Shown here piece by piece: positions 1-8,050 of a DNA stretch of 60,705 bases (the stretch's first letter is position 1; the number at the start of each line of letters is the position of its first letter). The stretch comes from an uncultured Christensenella sp. GTDB lineage: Bacteria > Bacillota > Clostridia > Christensenellales > Borkfalkiaceae. The notes under the pieces were generated by a model. The model did not search any database. It had not been told where the DNA came from and saw nothing but the letters and a program-made list of their open reading frames with translations. The stretch lies in the NCBI GenBank assembly GCA_910578565.1, contig CAJTQF010000008.1, positions 1-60,705 of the forward strand, given 5' to 3'. The translations under genes and the position numbers were made by a program.

Positions 1-2
1 CG

Positions 3-599
3 GCAATGGCAATGCAACAGCCCGCGCAACAGGTTCAACAGCCTATGCCCGTTCCCGTACAACAACCGCAGACGCCTGTACAGCAACCTATGCAGGCAAT
101 GCAACAGCCCGTTCAGACAATCGCGCCCCAGCAGTCTGCCGGCGGTATGGGTATGACTGAAATGATGGCTATGATGTTCGCGCAGTTTGCGGGAATGAAA
201 GCCGAAAACGCCGATAAGGAAATCGCGGCGTTGAAGTCGGAAAAGGAAATTACCGCGCTGAAAACCGAGCTTGAAATTATGAAGCTGAAAATGGAACAGC
301 TTAAAGACGCAAGAACTGCGTCTACGGGTGAAAAATTGCACGAGCTTTCCCCCGAGTTTATAGGCGCGGTGATAGCTTCGGCGGTGCGTGGCAACGGTGT
401 TTTGCCCCAGTCCGCGCCCGTTGCGGAACTGCCCGCCCCCGAGCCCGAAACGGCGAATATGCACGCGGTTTACCCGCCCGACGCGGTTGTGACCACGACA
501 ACGACCGTCGATACAACCCAGAAACAGCCGAAGCGCATAGAGCGCGACAGCAGAAACGATTTTGCCGACGTCGACGGGTTTTACGACAGTATAGATTAA
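3..599 (+). CDS. Gln/Pro-rich coiled-coil protein, 5' end outside window
   Basis: The frame is open to the left edge, so the ATG at 6 is probably internal and the true start lies upstream of the window. The visible ~198 residues fall in three parts: a low-complexity stretch of Gln, Pro, Val and Met with repeated VQQP units (first ~45 residues), a Met-rich then charged stretch containing KSEKEITALKTELEIMKLK that should form a coiled coil (about residues 60-105), and a Pro/Thr-rich tail. No catalytic motif is visible and I do not recognise the family. In this type of genome such tails often follow an N-terminal zinc-ribbon or membrane domain, but that part is not in view. A strong terminator follows directly. 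Confidence 0.6.
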   Translation, partial: AMAMQQPAQQVQQPMPVPVQQPQTPVQQPMQAMQQPVQTIAPQQSAGGMGMTEMMAMMFAQFAGMKAENADKEIAALKSEKEITALKTELEIMKLKMEQLKDARTASTGEKLHELSPEFIGAVIASAVRGNGVLPQSAPVAELPAPEPETANMHAVYPPDAVVTTTTTVDTTQKQPKRIERDSRNDFADVDGFYDSID

Positions 600-620
600 C
601 GTAAAGGTTTAAATTGAATT

Positions 621-655
621 GCGGCGCGGACACAATGTCCGCGCCGCTTTTTTGT
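621..655 (+). terminator. Rho-independent terminator
   Basis: A perfect 12-bp stem (GCGGCGCGGACA with TGTCCGCGCCGC) closes a 3-nt loop and is followed by seven T. It ends the transcript of the partial gene at the left edge. Confidence 0.9.
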
Positions 656-678
656 CGATATTGCCCGAACGGCTCGGC

Positions 679-707
679 TTGATATTATCGGAAATTAGTA
701 TTATAAT
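679..707 (+). promoter_or_regulatory. Promoter of the HNH gene
   Basis: TTGATA (679-684) and TATAAT (702-707) are 17 bp apart. The ATG of the next gene begins only 6 nt after the -10 box, at the position where transcription should start, and no ribosome binding site fits in between. The transcript is therefore predicted to be leaderless. Confidence 0.75.
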
Positions 708-713
708 AGCGGT

Positions 714-1151
714 ATGGAGCATAAACTTAATTTCGAGCTTGTCCCCGACAGTTGTTGGTACAGCAATTTAAGAAGTATTTTATCGCCCGCGCAGTGGGAC
801 GTGGTGCGCAGGGAAGCGTATGCCCGCGCGGACGGCAAATGTATGATTTGCGGCGCGCCCGTAAAACGGCTTGAAGCGCACGAAAGGTGGACTTACGACG
901 AAGAGAACGAGATACAGCGGTTATCCGACGTGGTTGCGGTATGCAAAGCCTGCCACGAAGTCATACATATCGGCAGAACTACCCTTATGGGCGGCGAAGA
1001 GCGGGCTTCGGAACACTTTATGAAGGTGAACGGCTGCAATTATGCGGAGTACAGAAAGGCTCTCGGCGAAGCGACTGCGGACCACCGCCGCCGCAACGGC
1101 GTCAGGGAGTGGAAGATAGACCTTAAGTTTCTTGAAAAGTTTACAAAATGA
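714..1151 (+). CDS. HNH endonuclease-like protein
   Basis: A 145-residue protein with the metal-binding layout of small HNH nucleases: a CxxC pair (CMICG, about residues 43-46), a central LEAHERW histidine, and a second pair running into the last catalytic histidines (VCKACHEVIHIG, about residues 80-91). In HNH proteins the four cysteines hold a structural zinc and the histidines bind the catalytic metal and DNA. The C-terminal ~50 residues are basic. It stands alone, without a methylase or phage gene nearby, so a restriction role is not supported; a stand-alone DNA repair or nicking role is as likely. The start is set by the promoter, whose -10 box lies 6 nt upstream. Function beyond the fold is inference. 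Confidence 0.75.
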   Translation: MEHKLNFELVPDSCWYSNLRSILSPAQWDVVRREAYARADGKCMICGAPVKRLEAHERWTYDEENEIQRLSDVVAVCKACHEVIHIGRTTLMGGEERASEHFMKVNGCNYAEYRKALGEATADHRRRNGVREWKIDLKFLEKFTK

Positions 1152-1162
1152 AAATGTTATAA

Positions 1163-1177
1163 TGAGAATAATTATCA
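1163..1177. promoter_or_regulatory. Fur-box-like dyad
   Basis: TGAGAAT-A-ATTATCA matches the 7-1-7 Fur/PerR-type inverted repeat TGATAAT-N-ATTATCA at 13 of 14 positions. It overlaps the end of an extended -10 box (TGTTATAAT, 1155-1163). No gene starts within 200 bp, so the target transcript would have to be the long leader of nrdD. Confidence 0.4.
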
Positions 1178-1234
1178 TAAAAGTCTCAAAAAATGGCTTT
1201 TAAAATTTTCATAAAAAAATTTTCGCCGCAGGTC

Positions 1235-1264
1235 TTGACAAACGCCCGCGGGGTAGTCTATACT
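1235..1264 (+). promoter_or_regulatory. Upstream promoter of nrdD
   Basis: TTGACA (1235-1240) and TATACT (1259-1264) are separated by 18 bp. Transcripts from here would start near 1271, upstream of both NrdR boxes, so it could be a second, differently regulated promoter. Confidence 0.6.
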
Positions 1265-1294
1265 TGATTGCACTGCCCCCTGAAAGAGGCAAAA

Positions 1295-1312
1295 ACCACA
1301 ATATATTGTGGT
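1295..1312. promoter_or_regulatory. NrdR box 1
   Basis: ACCACAATATATTGTGGT is a perfect 18-bp palindrome and fits the NrdR operator pattern (a 16-bp AT-centred dyad with ACA/TGT arms). Its centre is about 31 bp, three helical turns, from the second box, the usual spacing for NrdR repression of ribonucleotide reductase operons. Confidence 0.85.
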
Positions 1313-1319
1313 CTGGGCA

Positions 1320-1348
1320 TTGACAACCCACAAAATATGTGGTATTAT
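1320..1348 (+). promoter_or_regulatory. Main nrdD promoter with NrdR box 2 in the spacer
   Basis: TTGACA (1320-1325) and TATTAT (1343-1348) are exactly 17 bp apart. The spacer is filled by CCACAAAATATGTGG (1328-1342), the second NrdR box, so NrdR bound here would cover the RNA polymerase site. Transcription should start near 1355, giving a short leader to the start codon at 1392. Confidence 0.85.
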
Positions 1349-1391
1349 CAACACCGAACCGTTTTTACGGCAGGCGCAGAAGGAGAATGAC

Positions 1392-3518
1392 ATGAAAGTA
1401 ATAAAACGCGACGGCTCTACCGCCGAATTCGACAAGAACAAGATTCTCGTCGCCATCAGCAAGGCGAACGAGGCGGTTGACTTTGAAGACAGGGTTACCG
1501 AAACTCAGATTGCCGAAATCGTGGAAGATATTGCTTCCCGTCACAGGACCCGTATGCTCGTAGAGCAGATACAGGACCTTGTGGAAGAGCATTTAATGGA
1601 GCTTCGTAAGTATCCGCTTATGAAGGCTTACATTCTTTACCGCTACGAGCGCGCGCTTGTCCGCAAAGCCAATACCACGGACGACAGCATACTTTCGCTC
1701 ATCAAAAACGACAATAAAGACGTTATGGAGGAAAACTCCAACAAAAACGCGCGCACTGCGTCCACGCAGCGCGACCTTATCGCGGGCGAAGTTTCAAAGG
1801 ATCTGACAAACCGTATCCTGTTGCCCGAACATATTTCGAAAGCCCACAAGGAAGGCGCGATACATTTCCACGACGCGGACTATTTCATACAGCCCATTTT
1901 CAACTGCTGCCTTATAAATATTAAGGACATGCTGGACAACGGCACCGTTATGAACGGCAAAATGATTGAAAGTCCCAAGTCTTTCCAGACCGCCTGCACG
2001 GTGACCACGCAGATTATAGCTTCTGTCGCATCGTCGCAGTACGGCGGGCAGTCGGTCAACGTTGCGCATCTTGGCAAGTATTTAAGACGGTCGAAAGAGA
2101 AGTATATAGAACAGTGCAACGTAACTTTCGGCGACACGCTTGACGACGCGACAAAGGCGCGTTTTGTGGAAATGCGTTTAAAGGAAGCGCTTAAAGCGGG
2201 CGTTCAGACTATACAGTACCAGATTAATACGCTTATGACCACCAATGGTCAGTCGCCCTTCGTAACCCTGTTTTTGTATCTTGACGAAAACGACGAGTAT
2301 ATAGAAGAGAACGCTATGATTGTGGAAGAAATTCTGAAACAGCGTTACCAGGGCATCAAAAACGAAAAGGGCGTTTACGTAACTCCTGCGTTCCCCAAAC
2401 TTATTTACGTCTTAGACGAAAACAACTGCCTTAAAGGCGGAAAGTACGACTATCTTACCCGCCTTGCGGTGAAATGCTCTTCAAAGCGCCTTTACCCCGA
2501 CTATATTTCGGCGAAGAAAATGCGCGAAAATTACGAAGGCAACGTATTCTCGCCCATGGGCTGCCGCTCGTTCCTGTCCCCCTGGAAGGACGAAAACGGC
2601 AACTATAAGTTCGAAGGCAGGTTCAACCAGGGCGTCGTTTCAATAAATCTTCCCCAGTGCGGTATTCTTGCCCACGGCGACGAAAGCAAGTTCTGGGAAA
2701 TTCTTGAAGAAAGGTTGCAGCTCTGCTATGACGCATTGATGTGCCGCCATAACGCGCTTGTCGGCGTCACCAGCGACGTGTCTCCCGTTCACTGGCAGTA
2801 CGGCGCGATTGCAAGGCTTGAAAGCGGCGAAAAAATAGATAAATATTTGATGGACGGCTATTCCACCATATCTCTGGGATATATAGGTCTTTACGAGCTT
2901 ACGAAACTTGTCAAGGGCGTCTCACACACCAAGCCCGAGGGCACGGAATTTGCGCTTAAAGTTATGAACTGTCTCAGGGAACACTGCGAAAAGTGGAAGA
3001 AGGAAACGGGTCTGGGCTTCGGACTTTACGGCACGCCCGCAGAGTCGCTCTGTTACCGCTTTGCAAGGATAGACCAGGCGAAGTACGGCGACATTCCCGA
3101 CGTGACCGACAAGGGCTATTATACAAACAGCTATCACGTTGACGTGCGCGAAGACATAGACGCTTTCTCAAAATTCACGTTTGAAAGCCAGTTCCAGCAG
3201 ATTTCTTCGGGCGGAGCTATTTCCTACGTTGAAATACCCAATATGCGCCACAACCTTACGGCTATGGAAGACGTGGTTAAATTCATTTACGACAATATAC
3301 AGTACGCGGAATTCAACACCAAGAGCGATTACTGCCACCTGTGCGGCTTCGACGGCGAAATAGTAATTAACGAAGACAACGAGTGGGAGTGTCCCGTGTG
3401 CCACAACAAGGACCAGCGCAAGATGAACGTTACCCGCCGTACCTGCGGATATCTGGGTGAAAATTTCTGGAACGTCGGCAAGACGAAGGAAATAAAGGCG
3501 CGCGTACTTCACTTATAA
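1392..3518 (+). CDS. nrdD: Anaerobic ribonucleoside-triphosphate reductase
   Basis: This class III reductase turns ribonucleotides into deoxyribonucleotides without oxygen, using a glycyl radical and formate. The 708-residue product has an N-terminal ATP-cone (from VIKRDGSTAEFDKNKI, about residues 3-90), the ten-stranded catalytic barrel, a zinc site near the C terminus (CHLCG and CPVCH) and the glycyl-radical motif RRTCGYLGE with Gly686. The start at 1392 is preceded by AGGAG at good distance; the reading frame is open further up, to a GTG inside NrdR box 1, but that would put the start upstream of the promoter. nrdG and dut follow on the same strand. Repression by NrdR under high dATP is predicted from the two boxes upstream. 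Confidence 0.97.
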   Translation: MKVIKRDGSTAEFDKNKILVAISKANEAVDFEDRVTETQIAEIVEDIASRHRTRMLVEQIQDLVEEHLMELRKYPLMKAYILYRYERALVRKANTTDDSILSLIKNDNKDVMEENSNKNARTASTQRDLIAGEVSKDLTNRILLPEHISKAHKEGAIHFHDADYFIQPIFNCCLINIKDMLDNGTVMNGKMIESPKSFQTACTVTTQIIASVASSQYGGQSVNVAHLGKYLRRSKEKYIEQCNVTFGDTLDDATKARFVEMRLKEALKAGVQTIQYQINTLMTTNGQSPFVTLFLYLDENDEYIEENAMIVEEILKQRYQGIKNEKGVYVTPAFPKLIYVLDENNCLKGGKYDYLTRLAVKCSSKRLYPDYISAKKMRENYEGNVFSPMGCRSFLSPWKDENGNYKFEGRFNQGVVSINLPQCGILAHGDESKFWEILEERLQLCYDALMCRHNALVGVTSDVSPVHWQYGAIARLESGEKIDKYLMDGYSTISLGYIGLYELTKLVKGVSHTKPEGTEFALKVMNCLREHCEKWKKETGLGFGLYGTPAESLCYRFARIDQAKYGDIPDVTDKGYYTNSYHVDVREDIDAFSKFTFESQFQQISSGGAISYVEIPNMRHNLTAMEDVVKFIYDNIQYAEFNTKSDYCHLCGFDGEIVINEDNEWECPVCHNKDQRKMNVTRRTCGYLGENFWNVGKTKEIKARVLHL

Positions 3519-3568
3519 TTTCACGTTAAAAAATTAAAGATACGTGACTAAACGGGGCGTTTACGCTT

Positions 3569-4102
3569 ATGAATTATGCAAAAATAAAATGGTATGACGT
3601 GTCCAACGGACCGGGGGTCAGGGTATCGCTCTATGTGAGCGGTTGCCGCAACCGTTGCAAAAACTGTTTCAACCCCGAAACCTGGGACTTTTCGTACGGC
3701 AAATCTTTTACGAAAAAAGTTGAAAATCAGATAATAGAAGGGCTTGCCCCCGACTATATAAAGGGTTTTACCCTGCTCGGCGGCGACCCGTTCGAACCCG
3801 AAAATGCGGAAGCTCTTGCGCCGTTTTTGGAGCGTTTGCGCGGGAAGTATCCCGATAAGTCGTTCTGGTGCTACACCGGCTACGATTACGAGCGGGATTT
3901 GCTCACGGGCAAAAAGGGCGATATGGACACCGTTCTGCGCATTCTTAACTGCCTTGACGTTCTGGTGGACGGCAGGTTCGTGGAAGAGAAAAAGGATTTG
4001 AATCTCTTGTTCCGCGGCTCTTCGAACCAGCGCGTGATACTTGTGAAACCTTCGCTGGAAACGGACGAAGTTGTTTTGTGGGACGAGAAGACGGTAGTCT
4101 GA
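3569..4102 (+). CDS. nrdG: Anaerobic ribonucleotide reductase activating protein
   Basis: A radical-SAM enzyme that uses S-adenosylmethionine and a [4Fe-4S] cluster to place the glycyl radical on NrdD. The 177-residue product carries the cluster motif as Cys26, Cys30 and Cys33 (CRNRCKNC), followed by FNPETW, and the SAM-contact glycines of LLGGDPFEPEN near residue 71. Length is normal for NrdG. It sits 50 bp behind nrdD with no terminator between, so the pair is almost certainly co-transcribed. The ribosome binding site (GGGG at about 3555) is modest. Confidence 0.95.
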   Translation: MNYAKIKWYDVSNGPGVRVSLYVSGCRNRCKNCFNPETWDFSYGKSFTKKVENQIIEGLAPDYIKGFTLLGGDPFEPENAEALAPFLERLRGKYPDKSFWCYTGYDYERDLLTGKKGDMDTVLRILNCLDVLVDGRFVEEKKDLNLLFRGSSNQRVILVKPSLETDEVVLWDEKTVV

Positions 4103-4127
4103 AAAAATAAACACATAGGATAAAATT

Positions 4128-4565
4128 ATGGAAGTCGGAATAAAAAAACTGAGCAGCAACGCAAACCTGCCTTCTTACGGCAGCGAATACGCCGCAGGCG
4201 CAGACCTGTACGCCTGCCTTGAAGGCGATATGGAAATTAAGCCGCATACAACGGTTTTAATACCTACGGGTATTGCACTGGAACTGCCTCTGGGTTATGC
4301 GGGGCTGATATATGCAAGGAGCGGACTTGCAACCAAAAAGGGACTCGCCCCAGCAAACAAGGTTGGCGTTGTCGACTGCGACTACCGCGGCGAAGTAAAA
4401 GTTGCCCTTCACAACCATTCGGAAATTCCCCAGACGGTTGCCGCGGGCGAAAGGGTTGCGCAGCTTGTGATAACTCCGTACGTTACCGCGCAGTTTATTG
4501 AAAAGGACGAGCTGTCCGACACCGTGCGCGGCGCGGGCGGGTTCGGCTCTACCGGAATTAAATAA
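4128..4565 (+). CDS. dut: dUTP diphosphatase, trimeric type
   Basis: Hydrolyses dUTP to dUMP and pyrophosphate, keeping uracil out of DNA and feeding dTMP synthesis. The 145-residue protein has all five dUTPase motifs in order: AGADLYA, RSGLA, GVVDCDYRGE with the catalytic aspartate, GERVAQLV, and the C-terminal glycine-rich RGAGGFGSTG that closes over the nucleotide. It lies 25 bp behind nrdG with an AGGA ribosome binding site and is followed by a terminator, so nrdD-nrdG-dut forms one dNTP-supply operon likely governed by NrdR. Confidence 0.95.
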   Translation: MEVGIKKLSSNANLPSYGSEYAAGADLYACLEGDMEIKPHTTVLIPTGIALELPLGYAGLIYARSGLATKKGLAPANKVGVVDCDYRGEVKVALHNHSEIPQTVAAGERVAQLVITPYVTAQFIEKDELSDTVRGAGGFGSTGIK

Positions 4566-4577
4566 ATTTAACGCTCA

Positions 4578-4608
4578 GGCGCGCCCTTAGGGGCGCGCCG
4601 TTATTATA
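4578..4608 (+). terminator. Terminator of nrdD-nrdG-dut
   Basis: A 9-bp GC stem (GGCGCGCCC with GGGCGCGCC) with a 4-nt loop, followed by a T-rich run (TTATTAT). Confidence 0.75.
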
Positions 4609-4621
4609 CGGAAATTAAATA

Positions 4622-4650
4622 TTGACATAAGCTGTGAAAAAGTGTATACT
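4622..4650 (+). promoter_or_regulatory. Promoter of the ROK kinase-rex unit
   Basis: TTGACA (4622-4627) and TATACT (4645-4650) are 17 bp apart, with a GGAG ribosome binding site about 6 nt before the ATG at 4679. Confidence 0.8.
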
Positions 4651-4678
4651 GTAACAAAAGAAAACTACGGAGAAAAAT

Positions 4679-5608
4679 ATGGCTTTATATATCGGAATCG
4701 ACGTTGGCGGAACTACCGTAAAGGGTGCATTGATTGACGGGAACGGCGCGCTTCTTGCCGAAGACAGCGTCCCCACCGTTTGCGGTGACGTTGCGCAGAG
4801 CGTCGTTTTGATTGTAGGCAACCTGACTGCCCGTGCGGACGGCGCGGAAATTGCGGGCATAGGCATAGGTTGCGCGGGTATGATTGACTCGGACGCGGGT
4901 AAAGTCGTGTTTGCAGGCAACCTTGATTTGAAAGATTATCCCCTTGCGGAGCGCGTCAGGCGCGAGACGGGACTGCCCGTTAAAATCACCAACGACGCAA
5001 ACGCCGCGGCTTTGGGAGAAGCGAAGTTCGGCGCGGGAAAACATTTTAAAAACAGTATTCTGGTCACGCTCGGCACGGGCGTGGGCGGCGGAATAGTGAT
5101 AGACGGAAAACTGTACGAAGGTTATAAATCGGCGGGCGCGGAGATAGGGCATATGGTCATAGAGCGCGGCGGCGATTTATGTACCTGCGGACGGCGCGGC
5201 TGTTTCGAAGCCTATTCGTCGGCTACCGCGCTTATACGCCGCACCAAATGGGCAATGGAAGAAGACGCCGGTTCGCAGATGTGGACAAGTTGCACGTCGG
5301 ATACCGTTTCGGGTAAAACGGCGTTCGATTTTGCCGACTGCGACCTTTCCGCAAAACAGGTTGTGGACTGGTATATAGAACGCCTTGCGTGCGGGCTCGT
5401 AAATCTTGCAAACATATTCCGCCCGCAGGTCATTATGCTGGGCGGCGGCGTTTCAAACCAAGGGGAAAAACTTCTGACCCCGTTGAAACATATATTCGAA
5501 AAACAACTTTTCGGCGGCACGGCATACGCTCCCGTAGCTCTGAAAATAGCTTCGCTGGGCAACAGGGCGGGCGTTTACGGCGCGGCGGCGCTGCTGTTTG
5601 AGGACTGA
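4679..5608 (+). CDS. glk: ROK-family sugar kinase, probable glucokinase
   Basis: Phosphorylates glucose (or a related hexose) with ATP in the cytoplasm. The 309-residue protein begins with the phosphate-binding IGIDVGGTTVKGALID, has the catalytic aspartate region KITNDANAAALGEAKFG (about residues 102-117), a LGTGVGGG loop, and the ROK zinc site CTCGRRGC near residue 165. There is no N-terminal DNA-binding domain, so it is a kinase and not a ROK repressor. Rex starts 1 nt beyond its stop, which suggests a shared mRNA. Sugar specificity cannot be fixed from sequence; N-acetylmannosamine or fructose kinase are alternatives. Confidence 0.88.
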   Translation: MALYIGIDVGGTTVKGALIDGNGALLAEDSVPTVCGDVAQSVVLIVGNLTARADGAEIAGIGIGCAGMIDSDAGKVVFAGNLDLKDYPLAERVRRETGLPVKITNDANAAALGEAKFGAGKHFKNSILVTLGTGVGGGIVIDGKLYEGYKSAGAEIGHMVIERGGDLCTCGRRGCFEAYSSATALIRRTKWAMEEDAGSQMWTSCTSDTVSGKTAFDFADCDLSAKQVVDWYIERLACGLVNLANIFRPQVIMLGGGVSNQGEKLLTPLKHIFEKQLFGGTAYAPVALKIASLGNRAGVYGAAALLFED

Positions 5609-5609
5609 T

Positions 5610-6221
5610 ATGAACAAGGATATTCCCGTAATTTCATTACAAAGACTTCCCGTATATCTGAACTATCTTAAAGGCTTGCCCGAGCAGGAAAAATTCGTTT
5701 CTTCCAAATCCATTGCCGACGCTCTGGATATGGGCGAAGTTCTGGTAAGAAAGGATCTGGCTTTCACTTCGGCTGTGGGTAAGCCGAGAGTGGGCTACGT
5801 CACGCGCGAGCTTATCGAAGCGCTGGAAGACTATCTCTGCTGCAACGGAAAGCGTTGCGCCGTACTCGTCGGCGTGGGCGCGCTTGGCAGGGCGGTGTTG
5901 AGTTACGGCGGTTTTGCAAACTACGGCATAGAGATAGAAGGCGCGTTTGACAGCGACCCCGCAAAAGCGGGCGTTGAAGTGGCGGGCAGAAAAATTTGCG
6001 GTATGCAGGATATGGCGGACGAAATTAAAAGGCTGGGCGCGGAACTTGCAATCATATGCGTGCCTGCTTCCCGTGCGCAGGAAGTTGCGGACGCGCTTTG
6101 CGACTGCGGAATTAAAGCTGTGCTTAACTTTGCGCCCGTGCTTATAAAAGTCAAAAACGGCGTAGTCGTGCGCCATATAGACGTGGCGGCAAACCTTGCC
6201 GTTCTGTCAAGTATGATTTAA
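5610..6221 (+). CDS. rex: Redox-sensing transcriptional repressor Rex
   Basis: A dimeric repressor that reads the NADH/NAD+ ratio: it binds DNA when NAD+ is high and lets go when NADH builds up, switching on fermentation and hydrogen genes. The 203-residue protein has an N-terminal winged helix (SLQRLPVYLNYL, then SSKSIADALDMGEVLVRKDL) and a C-terminal Rossmann domain with the nucleotide loop VGVGALGRAV near residue 90 and a domain-swapped C-terminal helix. ATG at 5610 is chosen because GAGG lies 6 nt before it. Its nearest likely targets in this window are hydCBA and the iron alcohol dehydrogenase. Confidence 0.95.
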   Translation: MNKDIPVISLQRLPVYLNYLKGLPEQEKFVSSKSIADALDMGEVLVRKDLAFTSAVGKPRVGYVTRELIEALEDYLCCNGKRCAVLVGVGALGRAVLSYGGFANYGIEIEGAFDSDPAKAGVEVAGRKICGMQDMADEIKRLGAELAIICVPASRAQEVADALCDCGIKAVLNFAPVLIKVKNGVVVRHIDVAANLAVLSSMI

Positions 6222-6231
6222 AGGTGAAACT

Positions 6232-6501
6232 ATGGACGAAAAAGAGCAATACGCCAAAAAACTTACAAAGCGCGCCGAAATGGGGTTGCTTGCAATTAAA
6301 ATTCAGTTTATCATAGGGCTGGTTGTCGCCGCGGGTCTGGTTATTTTCGCAATAACCGCGTTTACCGTTCTGGATGACGCGCAGGCAAAACTTATAGGTT
6401 TTTCGGTGTTCATTTCGCTGATTGCCGCGCTTTTGGTTTCGGTATGCGTAAGTTTCGGCGTGGCGAAATACAGCCTTATAAAACTTAAAAGATTGGAATA
6501 A
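6232..6501 (+). CDS. Small membrane protein with two transmembrane helices
   Basis: An 89-residue protein that I do not recognise. A charged N-terminal stretch (about residues 1-22) is followed by two hydrophobic helices (about 23-46 and 53-77) joined by a short loop containing DDAQAK, and a basic tail KLKRLE. The layout is that of a small inner-membrane hairpin protein. It starts 10 bp after rex with an AAAGGTG ribosome binding site, so it is likely co-transcribed with rex, but that does not give a function. Confidence 0.7.
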   Translation: MDEKEQYAKKLTKRAEMGLLAIKIQFIIGLVVAAGLVIFAITAFTVLDDAQAKLIGFSVFISLIAALLVSVCVSFGVAKYSLIKLKRLE

Positions 6502-6521
6502 AACAGCAGGGAGACTGAAAT

Positions 6522-7994
6522 ATGAATAAAAAATTTGAAAAACTTGCACATTCGGTCAATAAAGCGGCGCAAAGAATTTTGCCGCTTTTTATCGTCTTGG
6601 GGGGCGGTACAACGTTTGCAGCTTGCGGTGTTGACAGCGGAAACGAAACTCCGCCTAACTCAGACCCGCCGCCTGTTATCAATCCCGTAGACCCCGAACC
6701 TACGCCTACGCCCGACCCCGTTATCCCGACAGCCGACTACGACCAATTTGTCGCAAAGTTGGAACAAAGCAGAAATTATACTTATATCGTTGACGACAAA
6801 AAGGGACTTGCTACTTATGAAATCGACGGCAACAAAGTCTGCTTGGAAGATTTCAGCATAGACGTAAACAGGGTCTATCTTTTAAACGAAGGGGATTATA
6901 CTTACAGATTTGTTTATAACGCGATGGAAGAAAAGTTTTTCAAAACGCGGGACGAAGTTAAAACAAATTTTGACGCTTACATTTTAAACCGGCTTAAACT
7001 TGCCGAAATAACTGCGTACGATAAAGACAAAGAGTTGTACTCGGTTACAATAGACGGCAAAAATTACACGGCAAAGCTCGATACGGAAAGTCTTGTGCTC
7101 GACGACGGAAAAGTTAAATATTATATCGAAGACGTAAACGCTACAAGTTTTACGTTGCCGTGCGGGGACATTGTTGTTGACAAAACCGAAGAAGAGCAAG
7201 AACCCGAAAAGCCAGAACCGGGCGAACCTGTTGTAAAAGATTCGGTTTATACCGTAGACGCGCAGGGCGCGCGGGTATACGACAAGGCTGTGCTCACCCG
7301 AACTGTTGTTGAAGCGTTGAATACCGAAAGACCGACGGGCGAAACTTTATATTCTTCAATCACTTCAAATGTCGGAAAATCGGTAGACGAAGTTTTGTTT
7401 GTTTCGACTTCGGGCGAAAATATCCGCGTCGGCGCGCTTTGTACGTCTGTCGCAGACAAAAAAACAGTTGATATATTCGATATTTTTAATAGCAAAACAG
7501 AAAACATTTCGGCAGATAAACAGGACTGGATTGACTCCCTTCTTTTAAATAACATTTATACAAACGAAATTATTTTCCGAAGTTTTGCACAACTGATAAA
7601 TACCGAATGTTTTAACGAAGAGCATCAAGGAGTATTGCAAAAAACTTATAAAGCCGTTATGAACAAGTTTGCGGAATGCGGCGAACAGACGAACAGTTAT
7701 AATATACTTGGCACGCCTGTGCCGCGGTTTGAAAACGCTTCCGCAGTCGGCTATGTTTTCGAAGCAAAAGACGATGCGGACGGGCTTGTAGGTTTTGGCT
7801 TGGGAATAACAAGAAGAACGCAACTGTTTGCCCTTACCGTTGATAAAAACGGCGAATACGTTTTTGTAAACATAAACGTTGCTTCCACAAGTTTTAGAGA
7901 TAATATTTATGACACAATTCTCGGCGGCGGAATTAACGACAAGTTCATTGTTTACAGAGTAAATGATTTAATCGACGTTGAAACAGTTAATTAA
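6522..7994 (+). CDS. Lipoprotein of unknown function
   Basis: A 490-residue secreted lipoprotein. The N terminus is basic, then hydrophobic (ILPLFIVLGGGTTFAAC), with Cys in a TFAAC lipobox near residue 35, so it should be cleaved by signal peptidase II and tethered to the outer face of the membrane. A Pro/Asp/Glu/Thr linker (about residues 45-75, with PEPTPTPDP) follows, then two beta-rich segments separated by a second acidic Pro-Glu linker near residue 230. No known domain is evident. Base composition is more AT-rich than that of its neighbours. The start at 6522 has GGGAG upstream. Confidence 0.8.
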   Translation: MNKKFEKLAHSVNKAAQRILPLFIVLGGGTTFAACGVDSGNETPPNSDPPPVINPVDPEPTPTPDPVIPTADYDQFVAKLEQSRNYTYIVDDKKGLATYEIDGNKVCLEDFSIDVNRVYLLNEGDYTYRFVYNAMEEKFFKTRDEVKTNFDAYILNRLKLAEITAYDKDKELYSVTIDGKNYTAKLDTESLVLDDGKVKYYIEDVNATSFTLPCGDIVVDKTEEEQEPEKPEPGEPVVKDSVYTVDAQGARVYDKAVLTRTVVEALNTERPTGETLYSSITSNVGKSVDEVLFVSTSGENIRVGALCTSVADKKTVDIFDIFNSKTENISADKQDWIDSLLLNNIYTNEIIFRSFAQLINTECFNEEHQGVLQKTYKAVMNKFAECGEQTNSYNILGTPVPRFENASAVGYVFEAKDDADGLVGFGLGITRRTQLFALTVDKNGEYVFVNINVASTSFRDNIYDTILGGGINDKFIVYRVNDLIDVETVN

Positions 7995-8001
7995 AAATTT
8001 A

Positions 8002-8040
8002 AAGCGGCGGCGACCGAAAGGTCGCCGCCGCTTGTTTTTT
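8002..8040 (+). terminator. Bidirectional terminator between convergent genes
   Basis: A perfect 14-bp stem (AAGCGGCGGCGACC with its complement) around a GAAA tetraloop. T runs lie on both sides (GTTTTTTT to the right on the + strand, AAAAATTTAAA to the left for the - strand), so it can end both the lipoprotein transcript and the hydCBA transcript. Confidence 0.9.
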
Positions 8041-8050
8041 TATCGGAAAA

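Noticed and set aside
714..1151. Restriction endonuclease of a restriction-modification system
   Set aside because: No methyltransferase or specificity gene is adjacent; only the HNH fold is supported.
1308..1391. Longer nrdD starting at a GTG at 1308
   Set aside because: That codon lies inside NrdR box 1, upstream of the main promoter; the ATG at 1392 has AGGAG and matches the normal ATP-cone start.
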